Source of the DNA: Pueribacillus sp041725775
Lineage (GTDB): Bacteria > Bacillota > Bacilli > Bacillales > UBA6769
Reading direction: 5' to 3'
NCBI RefSeq assembly: GCF_041725775.1
Contig: NZ_JBEUEL010000013.1
Location: forward strand, 6,878-70,877
Length of the DNA stretch: 64,000 nt
Shown here piece by piece: positions 9,096 through 17,952 of the stretch (position 1 is the first letter of the stretch; each line of letters opens with the position of its first letter). The translations under genes and the position numbers were made by a program. The notes below the pieces were generated by a model. That model had not been told where the DNA came from. It saw only the letters and a program-made list of their open reading frames with translations, and searched no databases.

Positions 9096-10265
9096 ATGTT
9101 GGAAAAAATCGCAAAACAAGTTACACTCCCTGCTTTATTATTAGATTTGCAAGCGTTTGATAACAATTGTGAACAAATTGCGCACAAGGCTAATGGGAAA
9201 AAAATTCGAATTGCTACAAAATCGATTCGTTCAGTCGATGTTTTACAAAGAATTTTGCACTCCAATGAGACGTATCAAGGATTAATGTGCTTTAGTCCAA
9301 GGGAGGCGGTGTTTTTAGCGGACAAAGGCTTTGATGATATTTTGTTAGGTTATCCTTGCTCGGACGAAGAGGCGTTGAAAGAGATTGCGACATTAACGGT
9401 CAAGGGAAAGACTATTTTTTGCATGGTAGACGCACAAGAACATATCGATTTGCTAGAATCGCTCGCCATCGAAACGAACGGGAAATTTTTTGTTTGTATT
9501 GATGTAGATATGAGTTCGGCGTTTCCGATGCTGTACTTCGGTGTAAGGAGATCGCCGTTAAAAGACGTTACTTCTGTATTAGCATTAGCAAATAAAATCA
9601 AACAATCCTCACGTGTTGAATTGAGAGGGTTGATGGGTTATGAAGCGCAAATTGCTGGTGTCGGAGATAATGTACCTGCTCAAAACTTAAAAAACAAAGT
9701 AGTTAACACGTTGAAGAAAAAATCAATTAAAGAAATTGAACGAAAGAGAAAAGCAGCAGTCGATGCTTTAAAAGAAGCGGGTTTTTCATTAGATTTTATT
9801 AATGGTGGCGGAACTGGAAGTTTACACACGACATCAACAGAAGATGTTGTCACAGAGGTGACAGTCGGTTCCGGATTTTACTCCCCACTATTATTCGACT
9901 ATTATAAACATTTTAAATATAGTCCGTCGCTGTATTTTGCTTTACCTGTCGTGCGTAAGCCAGCGTCTAACATTTTTACATGTTTAGGTGGGGGATATAT
10001 TGCGTCAGGACCTCACGGGAAAGATAAAGTTCCCCAACCGGTGTACCCGCCTAATGGGAGGTTACTCGATTTAGAGGGAGCCGGTGAAGTACAAACCCCA
10101 ATAATGTTTGAAAACTCACAATTAAACATTGGTGACCCGGTATTATTTCGGCATGCAAAAGCAGGAGAAATTTGTGAGCGCTTTAATGAAATTGTTTGTT
10201 TCCACGGCAATGAAATCGTTCAACACTATAAAACATATAGAGGGGAAGGAGTTTCATTTCTATGA
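9096..10265 (+). CDS. PLP-dependent amino acid deaminase/aldolase (D-threonine aldolase-like)
   Basis: The 389-residue protein has the alanine-racemase-like TIM barrel of the D-threonine aldolase / D-serine dehydratase family. K42 in RIATKSIRS is the expected PLP lysine, GGGTGSLH near residue 238 is the phosphate-binding glycine motif, and the C-terminal HAKAGEICERF supplies the His and Cys expected as metal ligands. ATG 9096 is chosen because AGAGGAG ends some 8 bases upstream; an open frame from 9036 has no such site. The stop overlaps the next gene's start (ATGA), so the two are translationally coupled. The true substrate, a D-3-hydroxy amino acid or similar, is unknown. Confidence 0.8.
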   Translation: MLEKIAKQVTLPALLLDLQAFDNNCEQIAHKANGKKIRIATKSIRSVDVLQRILHSNETYQGLMCFSPREAVFLADKGFDDILLGYPCSDEEALKEIATLTVKGKTIFCMVDAQEHIDLLESLAIETNGKFFVCIDVDMSSAFPMLYFGVRRSPLKDVTSVLALANKIKQSSRVELRGLMGYEAQIAGVGDNVPAQNLKNKVVNTLKKKSIKEIERKRKAAVDALKEAGFSLDFINGGGTGSLHTTSTEDVVTEVTVGSGFYSPLLFDYYKHFKYSPSLYFALPVVRKPASNIFTCLGGGYIASGPHGKDKVPQPVYPPNGRLLDLEGAGEVQTPIMFENSQLNIGDPVLFRHAKAGEICERFNEIVCFHGNEIVQHYKTYRGEGVSFL

Positions 10266-11596
10266 TCATGAAAACAGTAGAACAAAAGATGTGGAGAAAT
10301 TGGGCACATACGAGTGAAAGCAGACCAGCGAAAACATTTTATCCAGCGTCAATTACTGATGTATGTACAATCGTAAAAGAAGCGATTCTACAAAATAAAA
10401 CGATTCGAGTTGTCGGGGCAGGACATTCGTTTACACGTTTAGTGCAAACGGATGATTGGCTAATATCACTCGATTATTTAACAGGCATCGATGATCTGAA
10501 CGAAGACGAAAAAACAGTGACCGTGTTCGCTGGAACACGGTTATATGAACTTGGTGAAGAATTAGGAACACGTGGATATTCACAGGAAAACCTAGGAGAC
10601 ATCAATGTTCAAAGTGTTGCCGGTGCGATATCAACGGGGACACACGGTACAGGCATTGCATTTGGAAACCTTTCGTCACAAGTAACTGAAATTGTACTCG
10701 TCACTGCTATGGGAGAAGTATTAACTATTTCAGAGGAAGAAAATCCTTATCTGTTAAAAGCATGTCTTCTGTCGTTAGGCACTTTAGGGATCATTGTGAA
10801 AGTGACGTTTAAAATTGTAAAAAGTCCTGTTTATGAGTTCCATAGTTATAAACTAGAATATCGGAAATTAGAAGCACAACTCGAACAATTGATAGAATCG
10901 AACCGCCATTTTGAGTTCTATTTGTTTCCTTATTCGGAACTCGTGCAAATAAAAACGATGAACATAACGGAGAAGCAGCCACAAAAAGCATCGTTCTATC
11001 ACTTTAAAAATTTGCTATTAGAAAACTATTTGTTCTATCTCATAAGTGAATGTTGCAGGTTATTGCCGAAAACGAGCAAGTTTTTTAGCCGAGTGTCAGC
11101 GAAAGGAGTGGGAACGTCAACAATTTCAGCTTACAGTTATCAGTTGTTTGCGACACCACGACTCGTACGTTTTCGCGAAATTGAATATTGTATTCCATTA
11201 CATTGTTTGACCGACGCCTTGCGAGAAGTTCGTGAAACAATTGAGAAAAATGAGTATGCGGTACACTTTCCAATTGAATGCCGTACTGTGAAAGCAGACG
11301 ATATCTGGCTTAGTCCATCGTATGAGCGTGACTCAGCATATATCGCGTTCCATATGTACAAAGGTATGCCGTATGAACAGTATTTTTATGATATGGAAGA
11401 AATTATGCAAAAATATGAAGGTAGGCCTCATTGGGGAAAAATGCATAGCGTAAATCGAGAACAATTAAATAAGCTTTATCCGAGATTACAAGAGTTTCTT
11501 CATGTTCGTAAACAACTCGATCCCGATGGCTTATTTTTAAATCCGTATTTAACTGACCTGTTTGGAATAGAGGAGAAGGAAACTGTGAATCTATAA
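10262..11596 (+). CDS. FAD-linked sugar-1,4-lactone oxidase (D-arabinono-lactone oxidase-like)
   Basis: A 444-residue VAO-family flavoprotein. VGAGHSFT at 51-58 includes H55, the usual site of covalent flavin linkage in aldonolactone oxidases. GDINVQSVAGAISTGTHGTG (about 117-136) is the family FAD motif and PHWGK near the end marks the ALO C-terminal domain. Members oxidise gulono-, galactono- or arabinono-1,4-lactone or polyols, passing electrons to oxygen or another acceptor. It overlaps the preceding aldolase gene by four bases (ATGA). That tight coupling suggests the two enzymes share a pathway, which I cannot name. No membrane segment is obvious. Confidence 0.83.
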   Translation: MIMKTVEQKMWRNWAHTSESRPAKTFYPASITDVCTIVKEAILQNKTIRVVGAGHSFTRLVQTDDWLISLDYLTGIDDLNEDEKTVTVFAGTRLYELGEELGTRGYSQENLGDINVQSVAGAISTGTHGTGIAFGNLSSQVTEIVLVTAMGEVLTISEEENPYLLKACLLSLGTLGIIVKVTFKIVKSPVYEFHSYKLEYRKLEAQLEQLIESNRHFEFYLFPYSELVQIKTMNITEKQPQKASFYHFKNLLLENYLFYLISECCRLLPKTSKFFSRVSAKGVGTSTISAYSYQLFATPRLVRFREIEYCIPLHCLTDALREVRETIEKNEYAVHFPIECRTVKADDIWLSPSYERDSAYIAFHMYKGMPYEQYFYDMEEIMQKYEGRPHWGKMHSVNREQLNKLYPRLQEFLHVRKQLDPDGLFLNPYLTDLFGIEEKETVNL

Positions 11597-11654
11597 TCAA
11601 ATGACTTTTTGAAATAGAAGCTATAAAATTATAACAAAAAATAAAAATCACATA

Positions 11655-11710
11655 TTGACGCTTTTAATGAGAGCGTTTACAATAATAGAAACTGAATGAC
11701 TGCTCAGTTT
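11655..11710 (+). promoter_or_regulatory. Sigma-A promoter with overlapping cre-like and FadR/TetR-like operator
   Basis: TTGACG (11655-11660), a 17-base spacer and TACAAT (11678-11683) form a good sigma-A promoter. Between and over the -10 lies ATGAGAGCGTTTACAA (11667-11682), which fits the CcpA cre consensus with one mismatch. Just downstream TGAATGACTGCTCAGTTT (11693-11710) matches the left half of the Bacillus FadR operator (TGAATGA-N4-TCATTCA) fully and the right half partly. This predicts repression by glucose and relief by acyl-CoA. Confidence 0.6.
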
Positions 11711-11771
11711 GTCTAAAAATACGTTACAATTATGGGATTTTTTGGAAATTTCATAAAAGGAGGGTGGAGTC

Positions 11772-12917
11772 GTGAAACATCTTTATTTGTCAGAAGAACA
11801 CCAAATTTTTCGTCAAGCGTTACGAAGATTTTTAGAAAAAGAAGCGGTTCCAAACTACGAACAATGGGAGAAAGATCGTATAATTCCTAGAGAATTTTGG
11901 ACGAAGATGGGTGAGCAAGGTTTTCTCTGCCCTAATATTGACGAAGAGTATGGTGGATCAAATGTTGATTGGGGCTTTAATGTCGTTATTAATGAAGAGC
12001 TGGAACGCGTAGGTTCAAGTTTAGTCGGTATCGGTTTGCATAGCGATATCGTCGTTCCTTACATTACTACCTACGGAACGGAAGAACAGAAAGAGCGTTG
12101 GCTGCCGAAATGTGTTTCAGGTGAGATGATTACAGCGATTGGTATGACAGAGCCAGGCACAGGTTCGGACTTAGCAAACATTAAGACGACTGCTATTAAA
12201 GATGGAGACTATTATATTGTTAACGGTCAAAAAACGTTTATAACTAACGGAATTCATGCGGATCTCGTGATTATTGCTTGTAAAACAGATCCAAATGCAG
12301 TTCCGAAGCATCAAGGCATCAGTTTACTAGCAATTGAGCGCGGAACACCAGGTTTTTCTCGTGGAAGAAAGCTAGATAAAGTCGGTTTACATGCCCAAGA
12401 TACGGCTGAATTAATTTTTGAAGAGTGTCGAGTACCAGCTAAAAATTTAATCGGGAATGAAGGCGAAGGTTTTAAATATATGATGGAAAAACTTCAGCAA
12501 GAACGTTTAGTCGTTGCTCTCGCTGCACAAGTTTCATCTGAAGTGATGCTTTCGCAAACGATTGATTATGTGAAAAGTCGTGAAGCATTCGGACAGCCGA
12601 TAAGCAAATTTCAAAACACGCAGTTTAAAGTTGTCGAAATGGCAACACAAATTGAAGTAAGTCGCTCATTTCTCGATCAACTCATCGCTGAGCATCTTGA
12701 AGGAACAGATGTCGTAACTAAGGTTTCGATGGCGAAGTGGTGGATAACAAATATGGCGAAATCAATCGCTACTGAATGTATGCAACTTTATGGTGGCTAT
12801 GGGTATATGGAAGAATATGAAATTGCGAGACGTTTTCGCGACATTCCGGTGATGGCGATTTATGCAGGAACGAATGAAATTATGAAAACAATTATCGCAA
12901 AAAATATGAATTTATAA
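11772..12917 (+). CDS. Acyl-CoA dehydrogenase, long-chain/isovaleryl type
   Basis: The 381-residue flavoenzyme has the acyl-CoA dehydrogenase landmarks GMTEPGTGSDLANI (about 124-137) and KTFITNG. The usual C-terminal catalytic Glu of the YEGT motif is replaced by Ala (IYAGTNEI). Instead E244 in LQQERLVVA occupies the position of the catalytic base in long-chain and isovaleryl-CoA dehydrogenases, so the enzyme is probably active with that geometry. It oxidises acyl-CoA to trans-2-enoyl-CoA. GTG 11772 has AAAAGGAGGG a few bases upstream. The promoter upstream carries cre and FadR-like sites, fitting fatty-acid degradation. An acyl-CoA ligase follows. Confidence 0.9.
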   Translation: MKHLYLSEEHQIFRQALRRFLEKEAVPNYEQWEKDRIIPREFWTKMGEQGFLCPNIDEEYGGSNVDWGFNVVINEELERVGSSLVGIGLHSDIVVPYITTYGTEEQKERWLPKCVSGEMITAIGMTEPGTGSDLANIKTTAIKDGDYYIVNGQKTFITNGIHADLVIIACKTDPNAVPKHQGISLLAIERGTPGFSRGRKLDKVGLHAQDTAELIFEECRVPAKNLIGNEGEGFKYMMEKLQQERLVVALAAQVSSEVMLSQTIDYVKSREAFGQPISKFQNTQFKVVEMATQIEVSRSFLDQLIAEHLEGTDVVTKVSMAKWWITNMAKSIATECMQLYGGYGYMEEYEIARRFRDIPVMAIYAGTNEIMKTIIAKNMNL

Positions 12918-12943
12918 AAACTACGTCACATGGATTAACTGAC

Positions 12944-12987
12944 GGGACGTGCTTAAGCAAACGTTGCATAGAACGTCCTGCTTTTTA
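12944..12987 (+). terminator. Probable terminator after acyl-CoA dehydrogenase
   Basis: GGGACGT (12944-12950) pairs with ACGTCCT (12973-12979) around a 22-base loop containing a smaller GCAAACGTTGC hairpin, followed by CTTTTTAA. Confidence 0.5.
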
Positions 12988-13007
12988 ACTTTCGTAATGA
13001 TGTTATG

Positions 13008-13022
13008 TGAACCGTCGGTTCA
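13008..13022 (+). promoter_or_regulatory. Perfect palindrome, TetR-type operator candidate
   Basis: TGAACCGTCGGTTCA has two 7-base arms around one base and lies 68 bases before the ligase start. The length and ACCG/CGGT core are typical of TetR-family operators, but no TetR gene is in the window. It differs from the ACTGA-N4-TCAGT boxes found further along. Confidence 0.5.
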
Positions 13023-13089
13023 TATTAAATGTTTAATTATAAATTTTATTGTGAAAAGGCTTACAAATAAAACAGGGGGTAATGAAACA

Positions 13090-14703
13090 ATGATGAACAC
13101 ACAGCTAACGTTAGATAAGTTGCTAGAAAGGGCAGAAAACTATTTTCCAAAAAAAGAAATCGTTTCACGCACAGTTACTGGAATTCACCGTTTTACGTAT
13201 GCAGAATTTGGTCTACGGACGAGAAGATTAGCGAGTGCCCTTGAAAAATTAGGTGTGGAAAGAGGTGATCGTGTCGGGACACTTGCGTGGAACGATCATC
13301 GTCATTTAGAAGCATATTTTGCGATTCCGAGTATGGGTGCTGTTTTGCATACGATAAACATTCGTCTATCTACTGAACATTTAACGTACATCATAAACAA
13401 CGCTGAAGATAAGGTGCTGCTCATTGATGATGGGTTATTACCTCTACTCGAGCAAATAAAAGACAACATTCCTTCGGTAAAAGCGTTCATCGTTTTAACC
13501 GATGAGCAAGAACTGCCGAATACGTCACTTAAACCGGTGTATCATTATGAAACACTGATTAAAGAAGGCAATGCAAATTTTCAATTTCCAGACGATCTAG
13601 ATGAGAATGAATCAGCAGGTATGTGTTATACGTCGGCAACGACAGGAAATCCGAAAGGTGTTCTGTATACTCATCGCAGTATTGTATTGCATAGTATGAC
13701 TGTCGGTTTAGTCGATACACTCGCTTTATCTGAATCGGATGTTGCGATGCCAGTCGTTCCAATGTTTCACGTAAACGCTTGGGGAATGCCTTTTTCAGCC
13801 GTATGGTTTGGAGCGACACAAGTTTTACCTGGACCGAACTTTACACCAAAAGTACTTGCAAAATTAATTGAATCGGAAAAAGTAACGATGACAGCTGGAG
13901 TACCGACGATTTGGCTCGGTTTACTTCAAGAAATCGAATCAGGAAGTTACGATATGTCCAGCTTAACGAGAGTCATTTGTGGTGGATCGGCAGCGCCGAA
14001 AAGTCTCATTCGTGCATATGAAGAAAAGCATAACATTCCGTTTCTCCATGCGTATGGCATGACGGAAACGAGCCCGTTAGTTACAGTATCACGATTAAAA
14101 AGTTACCAACAAGAGTTACCTTATGAAGAAAGATTGGAGTATCGTTCTAAACAGGGGCTGCTTGCACCGGGTGTTGAAGCAAAAATTGTTAATGAAAATG
14201 GCGAAGTCCCTCGTGATGGTAAAGAAATGGGCGAATTGCTTTTACGTGGACCATGGATTACTGATCATTATTATAAAGAGCCAGAGAAAACGGCAGAAGC
14301 GATTCGTGACGGCTGGCTTTATACTGGTGATATTGCGACGATTGATGAAGAAGGCTTTATTAAGCTCGTTGATCGAACGAAAGACCTCGTTAAAAGTGGT
14401 GGTGAATGGATCTCTTCAGTTGATTTAGAAAATGCAATCATGGCTCATGAAGCTGTATTTGAGGCTGCGGTCATCGCTGTTCCGCATCCGCGTTGGCAAG
14501 AACGTCCTGTTGCAGCTGTCGTACTTAAAGAAGACTTTAAAGGAAAAATATCGAAGGATGATATTTTAGACTTTATTTCACCGCAATTTGCGAAATGGTG
14601 GCTTCCTGACGATGTTATCTTTATTGATGAAATTCCGAAAACGTCTGTCGGAAAATTTTTAAAACGTGAATTACGTGAGCAGTTAAAAGATCATCTAGCT
14701 TGA
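13090..14703 (+). CDS. Acyl-CoA ligase (AMP-forming fatty-acid-CoA synthetase)
   Basis: A 537-residue member of the adenylate-forming superfamily: P-loop-like YTSATTGNPKGV (the third residue is Ala where Gly is usual), AYGMTETSP (A5), YTGDIATIDEEG (A7/A8 hinge region) and the C-terminal catalytic lysine in KTSVGKFLKREL. It activates a carboxylic acid to acyl-AMP and then acyl-CoA; short- to medium-chain fatty acids are likely by resemblance. ATG 13090 follows AGGGGGT by 9 bases; an upstream open extension to 12949 is non-homologous and covers the terminator and palindrome. A neighbouring acyl-CoA dehydrogenase uses the product class. Confidence 0.9.
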   Translation: MMNTQLTLDKLLERAENYFPKKEIVSRTVTGIHRFTYAEFGLRTRRLASALEKLGVERGDRVGTLAWNDHRHLEAYFAIPSMGAVLHTINIRLSTEHLTYIINNAEDKVLLIDDGLLPLLEQIKDNIPSVKAFIVLTDEQELPNTSLKPVYHYETLIKEGNANFQFPDDLDENESAGMCYTSATTGNPKGVLYTHRSIVLHSMTVGLVDTLALSESDVAMPVVPMFHVNAWGMPFSAVWFGATQVLPGPNFTPKVLAKLIESEKVTMTAGVPTIWLGLLQEIESGSYDMSSLTRVICGGSAAPKSLIRAYEEKHNIPFLHAYGMTETSPLVTVSRLKSYQQELPYEERLEYRSKQGLLAPGVEAKIVNENGEVPRDGKEMGELLLRGPWITDHYYKEPEKTAEAIRDGWLYTGDIATIDEEGFIKLVDRTKDLVKSGGEWISSVDLENAIMAHEAVFEAAVIAVPHPRWQERPVAAVVLKEDFKGKISKDDILDFISPQFAKWWLPDDVIFIDEIPKTSVGKFLKRELREQLKDHLA

Positions 14704-14717
14704 CCATCGTACGATAG

Positions 14718-14745
14718 GGAGAGAATTCATTTTCTCTCCTTTTAT
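14718..14745 (+). terminator. Rho-independent terminator
   Basis: GGAGAGAA (14718-14725) pairs with TTCTCTCC (14732-14739) and is followed by TTTTATT, 14 bases after the ligase stop. Confidence 0.75.
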
Positions 14746-14962
14746 TATTTTCTTTTCCCAGTTACTCCTTACTTACACAACTCCGCTTACATAACCTCAA
14801 TAGGCTATCGCTCTTTACAAAACAATCTTAATAAACATAAATCCTCTTCACTATCGTTTTGAATCGTTTATCAGTCATAGTGAACGTGGAACATTATGGG
14901 CATTTATTTAATAGTATATGTCAGTCTATCGTTTGCATTGTTTCGTTGGAAAGGGGATTTCG

Positions 14963-15673
14963 ATGGGAGATAAATTGACATATTTAACGTGGACTGAGGA
15001 CAAAGCGAAAGAAATTGAAAAAAATTTTAAAGACTGTTTTGATGTATTGGGATGGGCATTTCGTGAGTACGGTAATGAAATCGTGTACGCTTGTAGTTTT
15101 GGAATAGAAGGGATTGTACTCATTGATTTAATTAGCAAAGTGAAAAAAGATGCCCGTGTGATTTTCCTAGACACTCATTTACATTTTAAAGAAACGTACG
15201 AATTGATTGAAAAAGTAAAAAAGCGTTATCCCGCTCTTAACATTAAAATAATAGAGCCTGTCTTAACACTTGAAGAGCAAGCGAATAAATTCGGAGAGCG
15301 ACTATGGGAAAGAGAGCCAAATGAATGTTGTCACATTCGAAAAGTCCAACCGCTTGCCGAAGCATTGATAGAAATTCCTGCTTGGATTTCCGGAATTCGA
15401 AGAGAACAGTCGGAAGCGAGAAGAAATACGAATTACATTAATAAAGACGTTAAATTTCAATCGATCAAAATTTGTCCGCTTATCGATTGGACATTAGATG
15501 AAATATGGACATATGTGAAGTTGCACGAGTTGGATTATAATGAACTGCACGATCGAGGGTTTCCAAGCATTGGATGTGAAATGTGCACACTTCCTGCTAC
15601 TGATCCGACCGATGAACGCTCAGGACGTTGGGTACAGTTTGAGAAAACTGAGTGTGGTCTTCACTCATTTTAA
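14963..15673 (+). CDS. cysH: Phosphoadenylyl/adenylyl-sulfate reductase (thioredoxin-dependent)
   Basis: The 236-residue protein reduces activated sulfate to sulfite using thioredoxin. The PP-loop region is ACSFGIEG (43-50). Two cysteine pairs, C122-C123 (ECCHIRK) and C205/C208 (CEMC), are the 4Fe-4S ligands of the APS-reducing type, and C231 in the tail ECGLHSF is the catalytic cysteine. ATG 14963 has GAAAGGGG about 7 bases upstream; an in-frame extension to 14918 lacks one. It is the first of a tight operon with cysP, sat and cysC, the Bacillus sulfate-assimilation order. I looked for an S-box or other riboswitch in the 260-base leader and saw none. Confidence 0.93.
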   Translation: MGDKLTYLTWTEDKAKEIEKNFKDCFDVLGWAFREYGNEIVYACSFGIEGIVLIDLISKVKKDARVIFLDTHLHFKETYELIEKVKKRYPALNIKIIEPVLTLEEQANKFGERLWEREPNECCHIRKVQPLAEALIEIPAWISGIRREQSEARRNTNYINKDVKFQSIKICPLIDWTLDEIWTYVKLHELDYNELHDRGFPSIGCEMCTLPATDPTDERSGRWVQFEKTECGLHSF

Positions 15674-15694
15674 ATAGAGAGTTCGTGGTGAGAA

Positions 15695-16765
15695 ATGGTT
15701 ACTATAATAGCATTCGCAATTGCATTATTTTTCGCAATGAATATTGGCGCAAGTGGAGCAGCTGCATCGATGGGCATTGCATACGGGTCAGGAGCTGTGA
15801 AATGGCGTAAATTGGCGCTACTTATTAGTGCACTTGGGATTTTTGTTGGAGCTGCGATTGGTGGAGGAGCAGTTATGAAAACAATCGGTTCTGGTCTTAT
15901 TCCAACGTCGATCATCTCTATTCAACTCACAGTTATCATTTTATTTGGAGCAACGTTAACATTATTTATTGCAAATTTGCTCGGTATTCCACTTTCAACG
16001 AGTGAAGTGACAGTCGGTTCAGTCGTTGGAGTCGGAATCGCTTATAACTCCGTTTTTTTTGGAAGTGTCTTAAATATTATAATCTGGTGGATTGTTATTC
16101 CGATCGTCGCATTTATGCTCGCCTTTTTATTTGGGAAAATTCTCATTTGGAGTGAACGAACTTTTCCGATGATTCATCAGAAAAAGGTGTATAAATGGTT
16201 CGTTATTTTAATTATCGTCGCTGGCTTTTTAGAGGCATTTTCTGCTGGAATGAATAATGCAGCGAATGCGTTTGGTCCACTTGTCGGAGCAGGAGTCATT
16301 ACGATTCAACAAGGAATGTTATTAGGCGGATTGTTTGTAGCGCTTGGAGCTCTATTTTTAGGTGGAAAAGTGATCGAAACGAACGGAAAAAAAATTACAA
16401 ACCTTTCGCTTCTCGAGGGCATTACAATATCAAGTACAAGCGCAAGTCTCGTTATCGTTGCTTCAATTTTTGGAATACCGATTCCGATGACGCAAATTAC
16501 GACGACTGGCATATTAGGAATGGGTGCCTCGAAAGTAGGCGTCTCGATTTTTAAACGAAACATCATAAAGAAAATAGTGACCGTTTGGTTAGTCTCACCA
16601 ATGTTTTCACTCGCCATTTCGTACGGATTCGTCAAACTTTTTCTAGATGATGATGTGTATACGTTAGTTGCTATTGTTAGTGTTTTATTCGCTACGATCG
16701 GTACGATGGTACTTATGAAATTAACGAAACGAGAACGGGAGAGGATTTTAAATGACGGTAAGTAG
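15695..16765 (+). CDS. cysP: Sulfate permease CysP (PiT family)
   Basis: A 356-residue membrane protein of the inorganic phosphate transporter family with about ten hydrophobic segments. The two internally related halves show the PiT signature, including NIGASGAAASMGIAYGSGAV near the N-terminus and GMNNAANAFGPLVGAG in the second half. In Bacillus, the member located between cysH and sat transports sulfate rather than phosphate; the same order here (cysH 21 bases upstream, sat overlapping by 14 bases) makes sulfate or thiosulfate the likely substrate. Phosphate cannot be excluded from sequence alone. Confidence 0.9.
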   Translation: MVTIIAFAIALFFAMNIGASGAAASMGIAYGSGAVKWRKLALLISALGIFVGAAIGGGAVMKTIGSGLIPTSIISIQLTVIILFGATLTLFIANLLGIPLSTSEVTVGSVVGVGIAYNSVFFGSVLNIIIWWIVIPIVAFMLAFLFGKILIWSERTFPMIHQKKVYKWFVILIIVAGFLEAFSAGMNNAANAFGPLVGAGVITIQQGMLLGGLFVALGALFLGGKVIETNGKKITNLSLLEGITISSTSASLVIVASIFGIPIPMTQITTTGILGMGASKVGVSIFKRNIIKKIVTVWLVSPMFSLAISYGFVKLFLDDDVYTLVAIVSVLFATIGTMVLMKLTKRERERILNDGK

Positions 16766-17879
16766 TCCACATGGCGGTGTTCTTATTAATCGGATCGATC
16801 TTCAAGCAGATGTTCATCACATACTTAAAGAAATTGAAATCGATCGTGTCGCATTAAGTGATTTAGAATTACTGGCAAATGGTGCTTACAGTCCGTTAGA
16901 TGGGTTTATGAATAGTGAAGATTATGAATCAGTCTTACGACGTATGCGTGTTGCAGATGGGACGTTATGGAGTATTCCGATTACGTTGCCAGTTGATGAA
17001 AAAATAGCAGAGACAATCAAGATTGGCGATAAAGTAAGGCTTATGTATCGAGGTAATGCATATGGTGTTATTCATGTGACTGAACTATATTCACCGAACA
17101 AACGAGTCGAAGCGAGTTATGTTTTTGGAACGACGGATCGGAATCATCCTGGTGTAAATAAATTGTTTGAGCGTCCAAACATCTACGTTGCTGGTCCGAT
17201 TACGTTAATTCGCCGTCCTAAAAAAGAATTTCCTGAATACCATTTTGATCCGATAGAAACGCGTGAAAAATTTCAGCAATTAGGTTGGAAGACGATTGTC
17301 GGTTTTCAAACCCGTAATCCTGTTCATCGTGCTCATGAATATATTCAAAAAGTTGCACTTGAAATCGTCGACGGATTATTTTTAAATCCTCTTGTTGGAG
17401 AAACGAAGTCAGATGATATTCCTGCTGATCTTAGAATGAAAAGCTATGAAGCATTATTAAATGAATTTTATCCAAATGATCGAGTTTGGCTAGCGACCTT
17501 TTCAGCTGCGATGAGATATGCAGGTCCTCGTGAAGCGATTTTTCATGCGATTGTCCGTAAAAACTTCGGTTGTACACACTTTATTGTAGGTCGTGATCAT
17601 GCAGGGGTTGGTGATTATTACGGCACATATGAAGCTCAACAATTGATAAGCCAATACGAAGAGGAACTCGGAATTCAAATTTTCAAATTCGAACATAGTT
17701 TTTATTGTAAAGCGTGTGGCAACATGGCATCAGCAAGAACGTGTCCCCATAATCAAGAAGAACATATCATTTTGTCAGGAACAAAAGTAAGGGAAATGCT
17801 CAAGAAAGGGGAATTTCCTCCAGTACAGTTCAGTCGTCCAGAAGTAATCAAAGTGTTAATAAATAGAAAGAAATATTAA
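16752..17879 (+). CDS. sat: Sulfate adenylyltransferase (ATP sulfurylase)
   Basis: The 375-residue enzyme makes adenylylsulfate and pyrophosphate from ATP and sulfate. It has QTRNPVHRAHE with the nucleotide-binding HxxH, and VGRDHAGVGDYYG, both diagnostic. The C-terminal region carries a FYCKACG...RTCPH pattern, a zinc-site-like cysteine/histidine set seen in the bacterial monomer type. Its ATG lies inside the end of cysP (14-base overlap), with GAGAGGAT upstream inside that gene. No APS-kinase domain is fused; cysC is separate downstream. Confidence 0.95.
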   Translation: MTVSSPHGGVLINRIDLQADVHHILKEIEIDRVALSDLELLANGAYSPLDGFMNSEDYESVLRRMRVADGTLWSIPITLPVDEKIAETIKIGDKVRLMYRGNAYGVIHVTELYSPNKRVEASYVFGTTDRNHPGVNKLFERPNIYVAGPITLIRRPKKEFPEYHFDPIETREKFQQLGWKTIVGFQTRNPVHRAHEYIQKVALEIVDGLFLNPLVGETKSDDIPADLRMKSYEALLNEFYPNDRVWLATFSAAMRYAGPREAIFHAIVRKNFGCTHFIVGRDHAGVGDYYGTYEAQQLISQYEEELGIQIFKFEHSFYCKACGNMASARTCPHNQEEHIILSGTKVREMLKKGEFPPVQFSRPEVIKVLINRKKY

Positions 17880-17952
17880 AAGCGATTTGAACTTTTAATC
17901 ACTTATGCTAAGGAAGTCAACATGTCTGTATATATAGGGGGCTTTGGAAACG

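Noticed and set aside
14704..14962. Possible S-box or other riboswitch before cysH
   Set aside because: No conserved core or paired helices typical of an S-box are visible in the leader; only the upstream gene's terminator is clear.
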